64,000 nucleotides of DNA. Origin: Thalassotalea_F euphylliae (GTDB lineage: Bacteria > Pseudomonadota > Gammaproteobacteria > Enterobacterales > Alteromonadaceae). Position numbers and translations under genes: made by a program. This document shows, piece after piece, positions 25,935 through 34,442 of the stretch. Positions within the stretch are counted from its first letter, which is position 1. Each line of letters starts with the position of its first letter. Under the pieces are notes generated by a model. The model saw only the letters and a list, made by a program, of their open reading frames with translations. It ran no database searches and was not told the origin of the DNA. The stretch spans positions 248,001 through 312,000 of the forward strand of contig NZ_JBHUIB010000001.1 of NCBI RefSeq assembly GCF_042682785.1, read 5' to 3'.

Positions 25935-26765
25935 ATGAAGTTACTCTTTCCTTTTTTACTATTGCTTTGCTTATTCAACACTGCAAATGCTTCAGCGCTT
26001 TATGAATGGCACAATAAATACAAATTCACTAAATCTGAACAAACCCAAATAGACCAATGGCTAGCCAATGGTGTAACCGCATCTCAGCAAACGTTTTCAC
26101 TGCTTCCTTTCCAAACACTGCGGTTCAACGTCAGCCCACAACCTAACGCCAGAGAACCAGTGCCTTGGGGGCAAGTTGACCGAGACGGAAACATAATCGT
26201 GCTGAAAATAGACACTAAATTTCCTACAAAAAGCTTTATTGACGACTGGACGCTTTATCATGAAATCGCACATTTATATTTACCGTTTTTGGATGATAGC
26301 TCGATATGGCTGAGCGAGGGTTTCGCCACTTACGTTCAGCAAATTATTATGTTGGATAACGATGTATTTGATAAAGACACTTTTGTTCGGCGCATTAAAG
26401 CAGGGTTTAGTAGAGGCATAAAAAATACTGCCAAACAGCGTGGGCCACTATCTTCTGTCTCAAACAACATGTGGAGCAGACGCGCTTACATGCGTGTGTA
26501 TTGGTCAGGCACTGCTTACTTTTTAGAAGTAGACTCTCTACTTCAAGAACAAGGCAGCGACCTCATTGAGGTCATCAAACAATATGTCTCTTGCTGCTTA
26601 ACAAGCGACGCATACGGTAGTGAATTGATCAAAACACTGGATCAAATTTCTAACTCAGATGCATTCTCAACCCTTTATCACCAATACAAATATCGCCAAG
26701 ATTTTCCGGATATAGGTAGCAAAGCCATTATAAAAATTGCTGACTACTATGAAAGAAAACAATGA
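25935..26765 (+). CDS. Secreted zinc-peptidase-like protein (gluzincin, M1-like)
   Basis: A 276-residue protein with a signal peptide (MKLLFPFLLLLCLFNTANASA). The core carries HEIAH followed by IWLSEGFATYVQ, the HExxH...E zinc-site arrangement of gluzincins such as M1 aminopeptidases. The gap between the second His and the Glu is 14 residues, shorter than the usual 18 of M1, so it is a divergent or compact relative. The C-terminal part (residues ~140-276) is helical. An ATG five codons upstream at 25920 is equally possible. Its substrate is unknown. It is divergent from chrA. Confidence 0.75.
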   Translation: MKLLFPFLLLLCLFNTANASALYEWHNKYKFTKSEQTQIDQWLANGVTASQQTFSLLPFQTLRFNVSPQPNAREPVPWGQVDRDGNIIVLKIDTKFPTKSFIDDWTLYHEIAHLYLPFLDDSSIWLSEGFATYVQQIIMLDNDVFDKDTFVRRIKAGFSRGIKNTAKQRGPLSSVSNNMWSRRAYMRVYWSGTAYFLEVDSLLQEQGSDLIEVIKQYVSCCLTSDAYGSELIKTLDQISNSDAFSTLYHQYKYRQDFPDIGSKAIIKIADYYERKQ

Positions 26766-26843
26766 CTTGCCTATATTTTGTGCGAATTAGTTTACATCAA
26801 TAAACAATCGCTATGATCGCTATTTCGCCTCCACTTATGACTT

Positions 26844-26883
26844 AATGTAATCTTTCATGTAATATTACATATGTCATTACATT
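26844..26883. promoter_or_regulatory. 40-bp nested dyad upstream of the 49-residue gene
   Basis: A 14-bp perfect palindrome ATGTAATATTACAT (26857-26870) is flanked at equal distance by AATGTAAT (26844-26851) and ATTACATT (26876-26883), all centred on the same point. This gives four ATGTAAT half-sites spaced one helical turn apart or slightly more. It ends 14 nt before the start codon, so a bound protein would block transcription or early elongation. Confidence 0.55.
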
Positions 26884-26897
26884 TATAAGGGGTAGTC

Positions 26898-27047
26898 ATG
26901 GCACACGACGACGACAAAGCATTAGCGAGTATTGCAGAAGAGAACACACAGGAAAGCAAAGCGCTAGCACAGAAGTTAGCTGACGCTCAAAAGGAAATTG
27001 AAGATCTTAAAATGCAAATTATGTGGATGGAGCGCTCTTACGAGTAA
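26898..27047 (+). CDS. Small coiled-coil protein of 49 residues
   Basis: A short ORF with a strong ribosome site (AAGGGG five nt before the ATG). The acidic start MAHDDDKALASIAEEN leads into a predicted continuous helix of heptad type (ALAQKLADAQKEIEDLKMQI), ending WMERSYE. It is monocistronic, with a nested operator-like dyad before it and a strong terminator after it. I do not recognise the family. The coiled coil suggests oligomerisation or docking to a partner. Confidence 0.75.
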   Translation: MAHDDDKALASIAEENTQESKALAQKLADAQKEIEDLKMQIMWMERSYE

Positions 27048-27104
27048 CCCTTTGCAGTTGGATGTAAACCGACAGCACACGCAAAACATTTCATCTTCTC
27101 CTAC

Positions 27105-27131
27105 AAAAAAAGCGCCGAAAGGCGCTTTTTT
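27105..27131. terminator. Bidirectional terminator
   Basis: A stem AAAAAAGCGCC/GGCGCTTTTTT with GAAA tetraloop and long U-runs on both strands. It ends the 49-residue gene on the plus strand and could also stop guaA read-through from the other side. Confidence 0.9.
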
Positions 27132-27191
27132 ATATCTACTCAGATGTTAATAATTTAATTTAAGCGCTGAAATTTTCCTTTGGAGGTAGGC

Positions 27192-27229
27192 GGTAAAGCG
27201 GAATGTACAAACGTACATGAGCATTTACC
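27192..27229. repeat. Two-helix extragenic element, copy after guaA
   Basis: On the plus strand: outer stem GGTAAA/TTTACC, internal loop GCGGA opposite GAGCA, inner stem ATGTAC/GTACAT, and apical loop AAAC. Every pair is Watson-Crick. It begins 40 nt past the guaA stop. The internal loop is shared with copies after guaB and ndk, while both stems differ in sequence but keep pairing. Confidence 0.7.
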
Positions 27230-27268
27230 AACAACGCTACAAAGTAAAAGAGCAAGCTTAAAGAAGGA

Positions 27269-28846
27269 TTATTCCCATTCGATTGTTGCAGGCGGCTTAC
27301 CCGAAATATCATAAACCACACGTGAAATACCATCAATTTCATTGATAATACGGTTAGAAACCAGGCCTAAGAAGTCGTATGGTAAATGCGCCCAGTGAGC
27401 CGTCATAAAGTCGATTGTTTCTACAGCACGTAATGACACAACCCAGTCGTATTTACGACCATCGCCCATTACGCCTACTGAACGTACCGGTAGGAATACC
27501 GTAAACGCTTGGCTCACTTTATTGTATAAGTCATGCTTATGTAACTCTTCAATGAAGATAGCGTCAGCACGGCGCAATAAATCAGCGTACTCTTTCTTCA
27601 CTTCACCCAAGATACGAACACCTAAACCAGGACCAGGGAATGGGTGGCGGTATAGCATGTCGTAAGGAAGGCCTAACTCTAAACCAATTTTGCGTACTTC
27701 GTCTTTGAATAACTCACGTAAAGGCTCAACAAGGCCAAGTTCCATATCTTCAGGTAAGCCACCTACATTGTGGTGAGACTTAATGACATGTGCCTTACCT
27801 GTTTTAGAAGCTGCTGATTCAATTACGTCAGGGTAAATTGTACCTTGTGCTAACCATTTCGCGTTTTTACGTTTTCCCGCTTCTTCGTCAAACACTTCAA
27901 CGAATACGTTACCGATGATCTTACGCTTAGCTTCTGGATCATTTTCGCCTTTTAAGCGATCTAAGAAACGTTGTTCAGCATTTACATGAACTATGTTGAG
28001 ACCGAAGTGATCACCAAACATATCCATGACTTGCTGGCCTTCGTTTAGACGCAACAAACCATTATCAACAAATACACACGTTAACTTATCGCCAATCGCG
28101 CGATGTAAAAGCATCGCAACAACTGATGAGTCAACACCGCCAGAAAGACCTAAGATAACTTCGTCGTCACCTACTTGCTCTTTCATTTTCGCTACAGCGT
28201 CATCGATAATTGAACTTGGGGTCCAAAGCTTTTCACATTGACAAATATCGACAACGAAGTGCTCAAGCATACGCATACCTTGCTTAGTGTGCGTAACTTC
28301 AGGGTGGAATTGAACACCGTAGAATTTCTTCTCTTCATTCGCCATTGCAGCGTGCGCGCAGCTAGGTGTTTGTGCAATCGTAGTGAAACCTTCTGGAATC
28401 GTGGCGACTTTGTCACCGTGGCTCATCCACACATCTAATACTGCGTTGCCATTGTCACCGATATGGTCTTCAATGTTTTTGAATAACTCAGACTGTGCAA
28501 TAACTTCAACGCCGGCATAACCAAATTCTTTGTGATCTGAAGATTGAACACTACCGCCAAGTTGCTCAGACATGGTTTGCATGCCGTAACATACACCTAA
28601 TACCGGAACACCTGCGTTGAAAACGTACTCAGGTGCACGTGGTGAATCAGCTTCAGTAACCGACTCAGGGCCGCCCGCTAGGATAATACCAGTTGGGTTG
28701 AATTCTTTAATTTGCGCTTCAGTAACGTCCCATGCCCATAGCTCACAGTAAACACCAATTTCACGAACGCGGCGCGCAATTAACTGTGTGTACTGAGAAC
28801 CAAAGTCTAGAATTAGGACTCGAGAATCATGGATATCTTTACTCAT
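27269..28846 (-). CDS. guaA: GMP synthase (glutamine-hydrolysing)
   Basis: A 525-residue protein, identical in length to E. coli GuaA when started at MSKDIHDSRVLILDFGSQYTQ (ATG 28846). The glutamine amidotransferase domain comes first, with nucleophile Cys in GVCYGMQTM and the His/Glu pair in FHPEVTHT. The ATP-pyrophosphatase domain has GLSGGVDSS, and the C-terminal dimerisation domain ends PPATIEWE. It converts XMP to GMP with ATP and glutamine. It follows guaB, with a hairpin-terminator in the gap, so its expression may be partly independent. Confidence 0.98.
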   Translation of the reverse strand: MSKDIHDSRVLILDFGSQYTQLIARRVREIGVYCELWAWDVTEAQIKEFNPTGIILAGGPESVTEADSPRAPEYVFNAGVPVLGVCYGMQTMSEQLGGSVQSSDHKEFGYAGVEVIAQSELFKNIEDHIGDNGNAVLDVWMSHGDKVATIPEGFTTIAQTPSCAHAAMANEEKKFYGVQFHPEVTHTKQGMRMLEHFVVDICQCEKLWTPSSIIDDAVAKMKEQVGDDEVILGLSGGVDSSVVAMLLHRAIGDKLTCVFVDNGLLRLNEGQQVMDMFGDHFGLNIVHVNAEQRFLDRLKGENDPEAKRKIIGNVFVEVFDEEAGKRKNAKWLAQGTIYPDVIESAASKTGKAHVIKSHHNVGGLPEDMELGLVEPLRELFKDEVRKIGLELGLPYDMLYRHPFPGPGLGVRILGEVKKEYADLLRRADAIFIEELHKHDLYNKVSQAFTVFLPVRSVGVMGDGRKYDWVVSLRAVETIDFMTAHWAHLPYDFLGLVSNRIINEIDGISRVVYDISGKPPATIEWE

Positions 28847-28916
28847 TAGATATATCTCATTTTGTGGCTCTTCATAAATCAAATTTTATTCAGAGCAAGA
28901 TAATTTCTTAAAAAAC

Positions 28917-28948
28917 TAGGCTGATTTACGTTTCAGTAAATCAGCCTA
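28917..28948 (-). terminator. Terminator-like hairpin between guaB and guaA
   Basis: A perfect 13-bp stem TAGGCTGATTTAC/GTAAATCAGCCTA with a 6-nt loop. On the minus strand it is followed by GTTTTTT, the layout of an intrinsic terminator, 71 nt before the guaA start. guaA must then rely on read-through or its own promoter. Confidence 0.75.
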
Positions 28949-29009
28949 TATAAATCTTTTTAAAGTGATGAATAATGATAGTTCATAGTGGGAAGTTGTT
29001 TAACAAAGC

Positions 29010-29046
29010 GGAAGCGCGGAGCTTGGTAAACCAAGTGAGCACTTCC
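29010..29046. repeat. Two-helix extragenic element, copy after guaB
   Basis: On the plus strand: outer stem GGAAG/CTTCC, internal loop CGCGGA opposite GAGCA, inner stem CTTGG/CCAAG (extendable by one G-T pair), and loop TAAA. It lies 43 nt past the guaB stop codon. Both stems differ from the guaA copy while pairing is kept. Confidence 0.65.
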
Positions 29047-29088
29047 AATGCAGGTAAACAGCTTAGCCATGAAGAACTAACGTATTCA

Positions 29089-30561
29089 TTAGCCCATTCT
29101 GTAGTTAGGTGCTTCTTTGGTGATTGTTACGTCATGTACGTGTGACTCACCCATACCAGCCGCTGAAATCTTCATAAACTGCGGCTTAGTGCGCATTTCT
29201 TCAATCGTTGCACTACCGGTTAAGCCCATTGATGAACGTAAGCCACCCATTTGCTGATGAACAATTGCTGCTACAGGGCCTTTGTATGCGACACGGCCTT
29301 CAATACCCTCTGGTACTAACTTATCTGCTTCTCCATCTGTCTTTTGGAAGTAACGATCAGAAGAACCTTCTTTCTGTGCCATTGCACCTAATGAGCCCAT
29401 ACCACGGTATGATTTGTAGTAACGACCTTGGTAAAGCTCTACTTCACCAGGCGATTCTTCAGTACCCGCAAGCATTGATCCCACCATTACGCAATGCGCA
29501 CCAGCAACTAATGCTTTTGCGATATCACCTGAGAAGCGAATACCACCGTCAGCAATAACTGGAATATCAGTACCTTTTAAGCCATCAACCGCGTCAGAAA
29601 TTGCCGTTAACTGAGGAACACCAACACCTGTAACGATACGCGTTGTACAAATTGAACCAGGGCCAATACCAACTTTAACTGCATCAACGCCAGCATCAGC
29701 CAATGCTTTAGCGCCTGCAGAAGTTGCAACGTTACCAGCAATAATTTGTAAATCAGCGTATTTAGCACGAGTTTCTTTAACGCGATCTAATACACCTTGA
29801 GAGTGACCATGTGATGTATCGATAAGAAGTACATCAACACCTGCCGCGACTAGTGCGTCGATACGCTCGTCAGTGCCTGCACCAACACCAACAGCTGCAC
29901 CTACACGTAAGCGACCGAACTCGTCTTTACATGCATTTGGCTTGCGCTCAGCTTTTTTGAAATCTTTTACAGTGATCAAACCCTTTAGTTTGAATGCATC
30001 ATCAACCATAAGTAGCTTTTCAATGCGGTGCTCGTGCATAAGGTGAAGGATATCTTCACGCTCTGTGCCTTCAGCCACCGTGACTAGGTCCTCTTTACCT
30101 GTCATAAGGTCAGCTACTTTCTTAGAAAGATCTGTCTCAAAACGTAAATCACGACTCGTGATAATACCAACAAGATTGTTTTCTTTATCAACAACAGGGA
30201 AACCTGAGAAACCTTGCTCTTTAGCAAGCGCGATAACTTCTTCAATCGTGATGTCAGGAAACACAGTGATAGGGTCTGAAACAATACCGCTTTCGTATTT
30301 CTTTACTTGTGAAACATTGCGAGCTTGCTCTTCAATGGTCATATTCTTATGGATAAAACCAATGCCACCCTCTTGCGCAAGAGTAATAGCTAAACGCGCT
30401 TCTGTTACCGTGTCCATAGACGCAGAAACCATTGGCACATTCAGAGAAATTTTGCGCGTTAGTTTAGTTGTTAGGTCGGCAGTATGAGGCAGTACCTTAG
30501 AGTGGGCTGGTACTAATAAAACGTCATCGAAAGTTAACGCTTCTTGAGCAATTCTTAGCAT
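29089..30561 (-). CDS. guaB: IMP dehydrogenase
   Basis: A 490-residue protein of standard length. The start MLRIAQEALTFDDVLLVPAHS is characteristic (ATG at 30561). Two CBS domains sit in the middle (~residues 95-205). The catalytic loop GPGSICTTRIVTGVG carries the active Cys, and the flap region contains the YRGMGSLGAM block. It oxidises IMP to XMP with NAD+, the committed step to GMP. The promoter region is shared with the divergent xseA. Confidence 0.98.
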   Translation of the reverse strand: MLRIAQEALTFDDVLLVPAHSKVLPHTADLTTKLTRKISLNVPMVSASMDTVTEARLAITLAQEGGIGFIHKNMTIEEQARNVSQVKKYESGIVSDPITVFPDITIEEVIALAKEQGFSGFPVVDKENNLVGIITSRDLRFETDLSKKVADLMTGKEDLVTVAEGTEREDILHLMHEHRIEKLLMVDDAFKLKGLITVKDFKKAERKPNACKDEFGRLRVGAAVGVGAGTDERIDALVAAGVDVLLIDTSHGHSQGVLDRVKETRAKYADLQIIAGNVATSAGAKALADAGVDAVKVGIGPGSICTTRIVTGVGVPQLTAISDAVDGLKGTDIPVIADGGIRFSGDIAKALVAGAHCVMVGSMLAGTEESPGEVELYQGRYYKSYRGMGSLGAMAQKEGSSDRYFQKTDGEADKLVPEGIEGRVAYKGPVAAIVHQQMGGLRSSMGLTGSATIEEMRTKPQFMKISAAGMGESHVHDVTITKEAPNYRMG

Positions 30562-30736
30562 CACAATATCTCGCTTATATGGGAGGAATGGAGTAAATAT
30601 TGCGGCAGAATTTTAACCCTTTTGTGGCGCTAGGTAAACTTTATTTTATGAAATTATGAAAATAATTCGCCAATAAAGGTTATAACAAAGTTATACTAGC
30701 GTTAGATATTTCGTAAAAGCGTATAAAACTATAATA

Positions 30737-32077
30737 ATGTTAACCGACAGGCACATATTACAAGTAAACGAGCTAACTAAAAAAGTACGTTTCATCTTAG
30801 AAAGTGAACTCAATACTGTATGGTTAACAGGTGAAATATCGAATTTCATCGCAGCGAGCTCAGGTCATTGGTATTTATCGCTAAAAGACAGTAAGTCTCA
30901 AGTAAAATGTGCGATGTTCAAAGGGAACAATCGCTATGTCCGAATCAAACCGGGAAACGGCCAACAAGTCCTAGTTAAAGCCCGTGTCTCTTTGTATGAG
31001 CCGAGAGGTGACTTTCAACTTATTATTGAGCAAATGGAAGATGCTGGCGAAGGCTTATTGCGTCAACAGTATGAAGCATTAAAAGCGAAACTTACCGCGC
31101 AGGGCATTTTTGATGTATCAAAGAAACAGCCATTACCCTCTGTCATTCATAAAGTAGGCGTTGTTACCTCTCCAACAGGCGCTGCAGTAAAAGACGTTAT
31201 TAGTGTTTTAGCGAGACGTAACCCGGCAATTGAGGTTGTTATCTACCCAGCGCTTGTTCAAGGCGAGCTGGCACCAAACGATATTATAGCCAGTATTGAT
31301 ATTGCTAACGCTCGCTGTGAAGTTGATGTGCTTGTTGTTGGACGCGGTGGAGGGTCTCTTGAGGACTTATGGTGCTTTAATGATGAGCACGTAGTACAAG
31401 CGATATCGCGCTCACATCTCCCCGTCATTAGTGCAGTTGGGCACGAGATAGATACCACCTTATCTGATTATGTTGCAGATGTAAGAGCACCAACACCCTC
31501 AGCTGCCGCGGAGTTAGTATCCGGCGATCAAAGTGAACTAGCGGCAAAAATACAGCAGCTAAGAAGCAGATTAGCCATAGGCATTGTTAATAAACTAAAG
31601 CTCAATAAACAGCAATCTGAGGTAGCCTCAGCTAAGCTCGCTAAGCAACACCCTGAACGTATGTTAATGATGCATGGTCAACGAAGTGATGAACTTAGCA
31701 CTCGTTTAAAAATAGCGATGCAACAGCAAATGCGTGAAAGACAGGTCTCGTCCTTGCAGTTATCACAACGCATATCTCATCTCTCGCCAGCGCGCGCTAT
31801 AGAGAGCTATGTATCGCGCGTTGAATATTTAAAAGAGCGCCTAATTAGTTGTCAGCAACATCAGTTAACGACTAAGCGAAATGCATTTGCTCACATCGTA
31901 GAGCAGCTAAATATTGTTAGTCCATTAGCGACAATCGCTCGAGGTTACAGTGTTACGCGCAGTGAGACAGGTACAATTGTGAAATCAACGGAGCAGGTAG
32001 TGTTGGGTGACGATATTTCAGTCCAAGTAAGTGACGGTATTATAAAAGCTACGGTGCGAGATAAACATTACGATTAA
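30737..32077 (+). CDS. xseA: Exodeoxyribonuclease VII large subunit
   Basis: A 446-residue protein. The N-terminal OB-fold starts LQVNELTKKVRFILESELNTVWLTGEISNF. The catalytic domain follows with VGVVTSPTGAAVKDVISVLARRNP, the VGRGGGSLEDLWCFNDE block and SAVGHEIDTTLSDYVADVRAPTPSAAAE. A coiled-coil stretch fills about residues 260-390, and the C-terminus has ARGYSVTR. With XseB it degrades single-stranded DNA to oligonucleotides. xseB is not adjacent, which is usual. It is divergent from guaB, the common arrangement in gammaproteobacteria. Confidence 0.97.
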   Translation: MLTDRHILQVNELTKKVRFILESELNTVWLTGEISNFIAASSGHWYLSLKDSKSQVKCAMFKGNNRYVRIKPGNGQQVLVKARVSLYEPRGDFQLIIEQMEDAGEGLLRQQYEALKAKLTAQGIFDVSKKQPLPSVIHKVGVVTSPTGAAVKDVISVLARRNPAIEVVIYPALVQGELAPNDIIASIDIANARCEVDVLVVGRGGGSLEDLWCFNDEHVVQAISRSHLPVISAVGHEIDTTLSDYVADVRAPTPSAAAELVSGDQSELAAKIQQLRSRLAIGIVNKLKLNKQQSEVASAKLAKQHPERMLMMHGQRSDELSTRLKIAMQQQMRERQVSSLQLSQRISHLSPARAIESYVSRVEYLKERLISCQQHQLTTKRNAFAHIVEQLNIVSPLATIARGYSVTRSETGTIVKSTEQVVLGDDISVQVSDGIIKATVRDKHYD

Positions 32078-32095
32078 GTCACGAATAACTTGTTG

Positions 32096-32782
32096 CTAGT
32101 CTTCTAACTCTGTGGCAATTGTCGACTGCATTAATTGTAATACTTGCTTTTTAGCGGCTTCATCAAACTGAACACCGATAGCAATGCCATCTACTTGATT
32201 TTTCACGTTACAGACACTGGCATCTACCTTTAATTTACTGCCACCATCTAACTCTTCAACGGTAATTTGCACTTGCTGATCTTTGTTTAGCAACAAGGAG
32301 TCGCCGTTGTTTATAAACAGCTGGCAGCCATTGACTGATAAGTCCATGATTGACGCTTGCCAATAGTCATTATTAACGCGAATTTTTGCTTTGATATCAG
32401 TCTCTATACGCATGGAAGATCTTAGCGATTGGAGACTAACTGTTTTGGGGAATTCCAGTACCATCATGCGTGAAGGAATTTGGATGGTTTGCCGAACTGG
32501 GCTTACAAAGGCAACTACCGCTCCTTCATGACCTTCTATAAGGCCACGGACCGTGATGTTGGTACCTTGAGAAATATAATGAGAAAAACTGCCAAGCTTG
32601 CTGCTATCAGGAAATTGAATAAGCACAAATTGCTTAGGCATGTAGCCAATAAAAGTTGTTCTGAACTTGCCCTTTTTACCTGCTGGCGTCACGATATCAA
32701 TCGTTACCGTGGCACCGGCATCTAATAAACCAAGATTTCGATTTAAGCGATTAATAACATCAACTTGTTGCGTACCCGGCAT
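32096..32782 (-). CDS. PilZ-domain c-di-GMP-binding protein (YcgR-like)
   Basis: A 228-residue protein. The N-terminal half (~1-105) resembles the YcgR-type flagellar-brake N domain. The C-terminal PilZ domain has the c-di-GMP-binding arginines in RSSMR (RxxxR) and the DLSVNGCQ motif (D/NxSxxG). Binding would alter motility or surface behaviour. No flagellar genes are nearby, but a diguanylate cyclase lies at 62972 in the same window. It is convergent with xseA; the gap to der holds a hairpin. Confidence 0.88.
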   Translation of the reverse strand: MPGTQQVDVINRLNRNLGLLDAGATVTIDIVTPAGKKGKFRTTFIGYMPKQFVLIQFPDSSKLGSFSHYISQGTNITVRGLIEGHEGAVVAFVSPVRQTIQIPSRMMVLEFPKTVSLQSLRSSMRIETDIKAKIRVNNDYWQASIMDLSVNGCQLFINNGDSLLLNKDQQVQITVEELDGGSKLKVDASVCNVKNQVDGIAIGVQFDEAAKKQVLQLMQSTIATELED

Positions 32783-32796
32783 TAAAACTTTGATCC

Positions 32797-32819
32797 CAGC
32801 AATTAGCGGTTAATTGCTG
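32797..32819 (-). terminator. Hairpin between der and the PilZ gene
   Basis: A 9-bp stem CAGCAATTA/TAATTGCTG with a 5-nt loop, 47 nt past the der stop codon. The following U-run on the minus strand is broken, so it is a probable but not certain terminator. Confidence 0.5.
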
Positions 32820-32865
32820 TTTACCCTAGCGAAATAGGCAGCCAAAAGCAATGTTATGCTATGGC

Positions 32866-34323
32866 TTAATCTTTCTTATAGCCTTGTGTAGCACGCGCTA
32901 ATTTCTTCTGTTCGGTATAGGTAAGCTTCTTCTTGCCTGCAAATGGGTTAGAGGTTTCTCTAAACTCAATCTTAATTGGTGTACCCATAATTTTTAATGA
33001 CTTACGATAGTAGTTCATCAAATAACGTTTGTATGACGGCGGCAAATGCTTGGTTTGGTTACCATGAATAACAACAATTGGTGGGTTGTAACCACCAGCA
33101 TGAGCATATTTAAGTTTGATGCGACGGCCGTTATGCATAGGTGGTTGATGATCAAACACTGCCATATCCAATATTTTCGTCACCATAGATGTGGAAATAC
33201 GTTTGGTCGCTGACACAAATGCTTCTTCCACAGATTCAAACAAGTGCCCAACGCCCGTGCCATGTAACGCCGAGATAAAATGGATACGAGCAAAGTCAAT
33301 AAAGCCCAGACGACGATCTAGCTCTTTGTGGATATTGTCTTTGATTTCTTGGTCAATTCCATCCCACTTATTCACCGCTAGCACCAATGAACGACCAGCC
33401 TCTAAAATAAAGCCGAGTAAGCTTAAATCTTGATCGGTAATACCTTCACGCGCATCAATCACTAACAAACACACGTTAGCATCTTCAATCGCGCGAAGAG
33501 TTTTAATAACCGAGTATTTCTCAACGACATCGCTAACGTTTTTACGACGGCGAATACCTGCAGTATCAATAAGCGTATACTCACGATCATTGCGTTCCAT
33601 AGGAATATACACACTGTCTCGTGTGGTACCTGGCATGTCGTAAACCACAACACGCTCTTCACCTAAAATACGATTGGTTAAGGTCGATTTACCGACATTT
33701 GGCTTACCAATAATAGCAAGTTTAATTTTGTCATCTTCTTCCGGCGCATCGACTTCAACCTCTTCACCTTCTTCAAAGTAAAGCGCGTCTTCGTCTTCCT
33801 CGCCTTCTGTTGGCTCTTGGCCTAACTCTTCGATGTGAGGTGATAAGGCGAGCGTTAGTAACTGCGTAACACCACGACCATGTGCTGCAGCAATCTGATG
33901 AACGGTGTCACCAAGGCCTAAACTGAAAAACTCAGCGATAGCAGAATCAGCATCAATACCATCAATTTTGTTGGCGACTAGAAAGACTTTCTTGTCTTGT
34001 TTCCGCAAATAGTTAGCAATAGCCTCATCTGCCGAGGTTAATCCTGCACGCGCATCCACCAGGAAAAGTACTGCATCAGCTTCTTCGATAGCCATCAACG
34101 ATTGCTCAGCCATCAACGCATCAATCCCCTCTTCATTACCATGAATACCACCAGTATCTATGACAATGAAAGGATGCTCTTCTACCGATGCTTGGCCGTA
34201 TTGGCGATCGCGTGTAAGACCCGGGTAATCAGCTACCAACGCATCTCGTGTGCGTGTTAAACGATTAAATAGTGTTGATTTGCCAACGTTAGGGCGACCC
34301 ACTAATGCAACTACTGGTAGCAT
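32866..34323 (-). CDS. der: Ribosome-assembly GTPase Der (EngA)
   Basis: A 485-residue protein with two tandem GTPase domains. The first starts VALVGRPNVGKSTLFNRL with DTGG and NKID; the second has LAIIGKPNVGKSTLTNRI, DTAG and NKWD. An acidic linker (EGEEDEDALYFEEGEEVEV) separates them. A C-terminal KH-like domain and basic tail follow. Der binds the 50S subunit late in assembly. It is last in the hisS-yfgM-bamB-der order conserved in gammaproteobacteria. Confidence 0.98.
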   Translation of the reverse strand: MLPVVALVGRPNVGKSTLFNRLTRTRDALVADYPGLTRDRQYGQASVEEHPFIVIDTGGIHGNEEGIDALMAEQSLMAIEEADAVLFLVDARAGLTSADEAIANYLRKQDKKVFLVANKIDGIDADSAIAEFFSLGLGDTVHQIAAAHGRGVTQLLTLALSPHIEELGQEPTEGEEDEDALYFEEGEEVEVDAPEEDDKIKLAIIGKPNVGKSTLTNRILGEERVVVYDMPGTTRDSVYIPMERNDREYTLIDTAGIRRRKNVSDVVEKYSVIKTLRAIEDANVCLLVIDAREGITDQDLSLLGFILEAGRSLVLAVNKWDGIDQEIKDNIHKELDRRLGFIDFARIHFISALHGTGVGHLFESVEEAFVSATKRISTSMVTKILDMAVFDHQPPMHNGRRIKLKYAHAGGYNPPIVVIHGNQTKHLPPSYKRYLMNYYRKSLKIMGTPIKIEFRETSNPFAGKKKLTYTEQKKLARATQGYKKD

Positions 34324-34357
34324 GAAAACCTCAAAAAAATATCGCTATGAAATTAAC

Positions 34358-34388
34358 AACGGCCCCATAAGCGATGTATGGAGCCGTT
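34358..34388 (-). other. Imperfect hairpin between bamB and der
   Basis: AACGGC-C-CCATA pairs with TATGG-A-GCCGTT around a 7-nt loop, with one internal mismatch. No U-run follows on the minus strand, so it may be an mRNA-processing or stability element rather than a terminator. Confidence 0.4.
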
Positions 34389-34442
34389 TGAAAGTATTTA
34401 ATAACTATAGTCGAATCTGACTACAGTCGCTGTAACACGACC

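Noticed and set aside
27160..27342. A 60-codon minus-strand ORF overlapping the end of guaA.
   Set aside because: It lies in another frame of guaA and then runs through the extragenic element; there is no start signal or family match.
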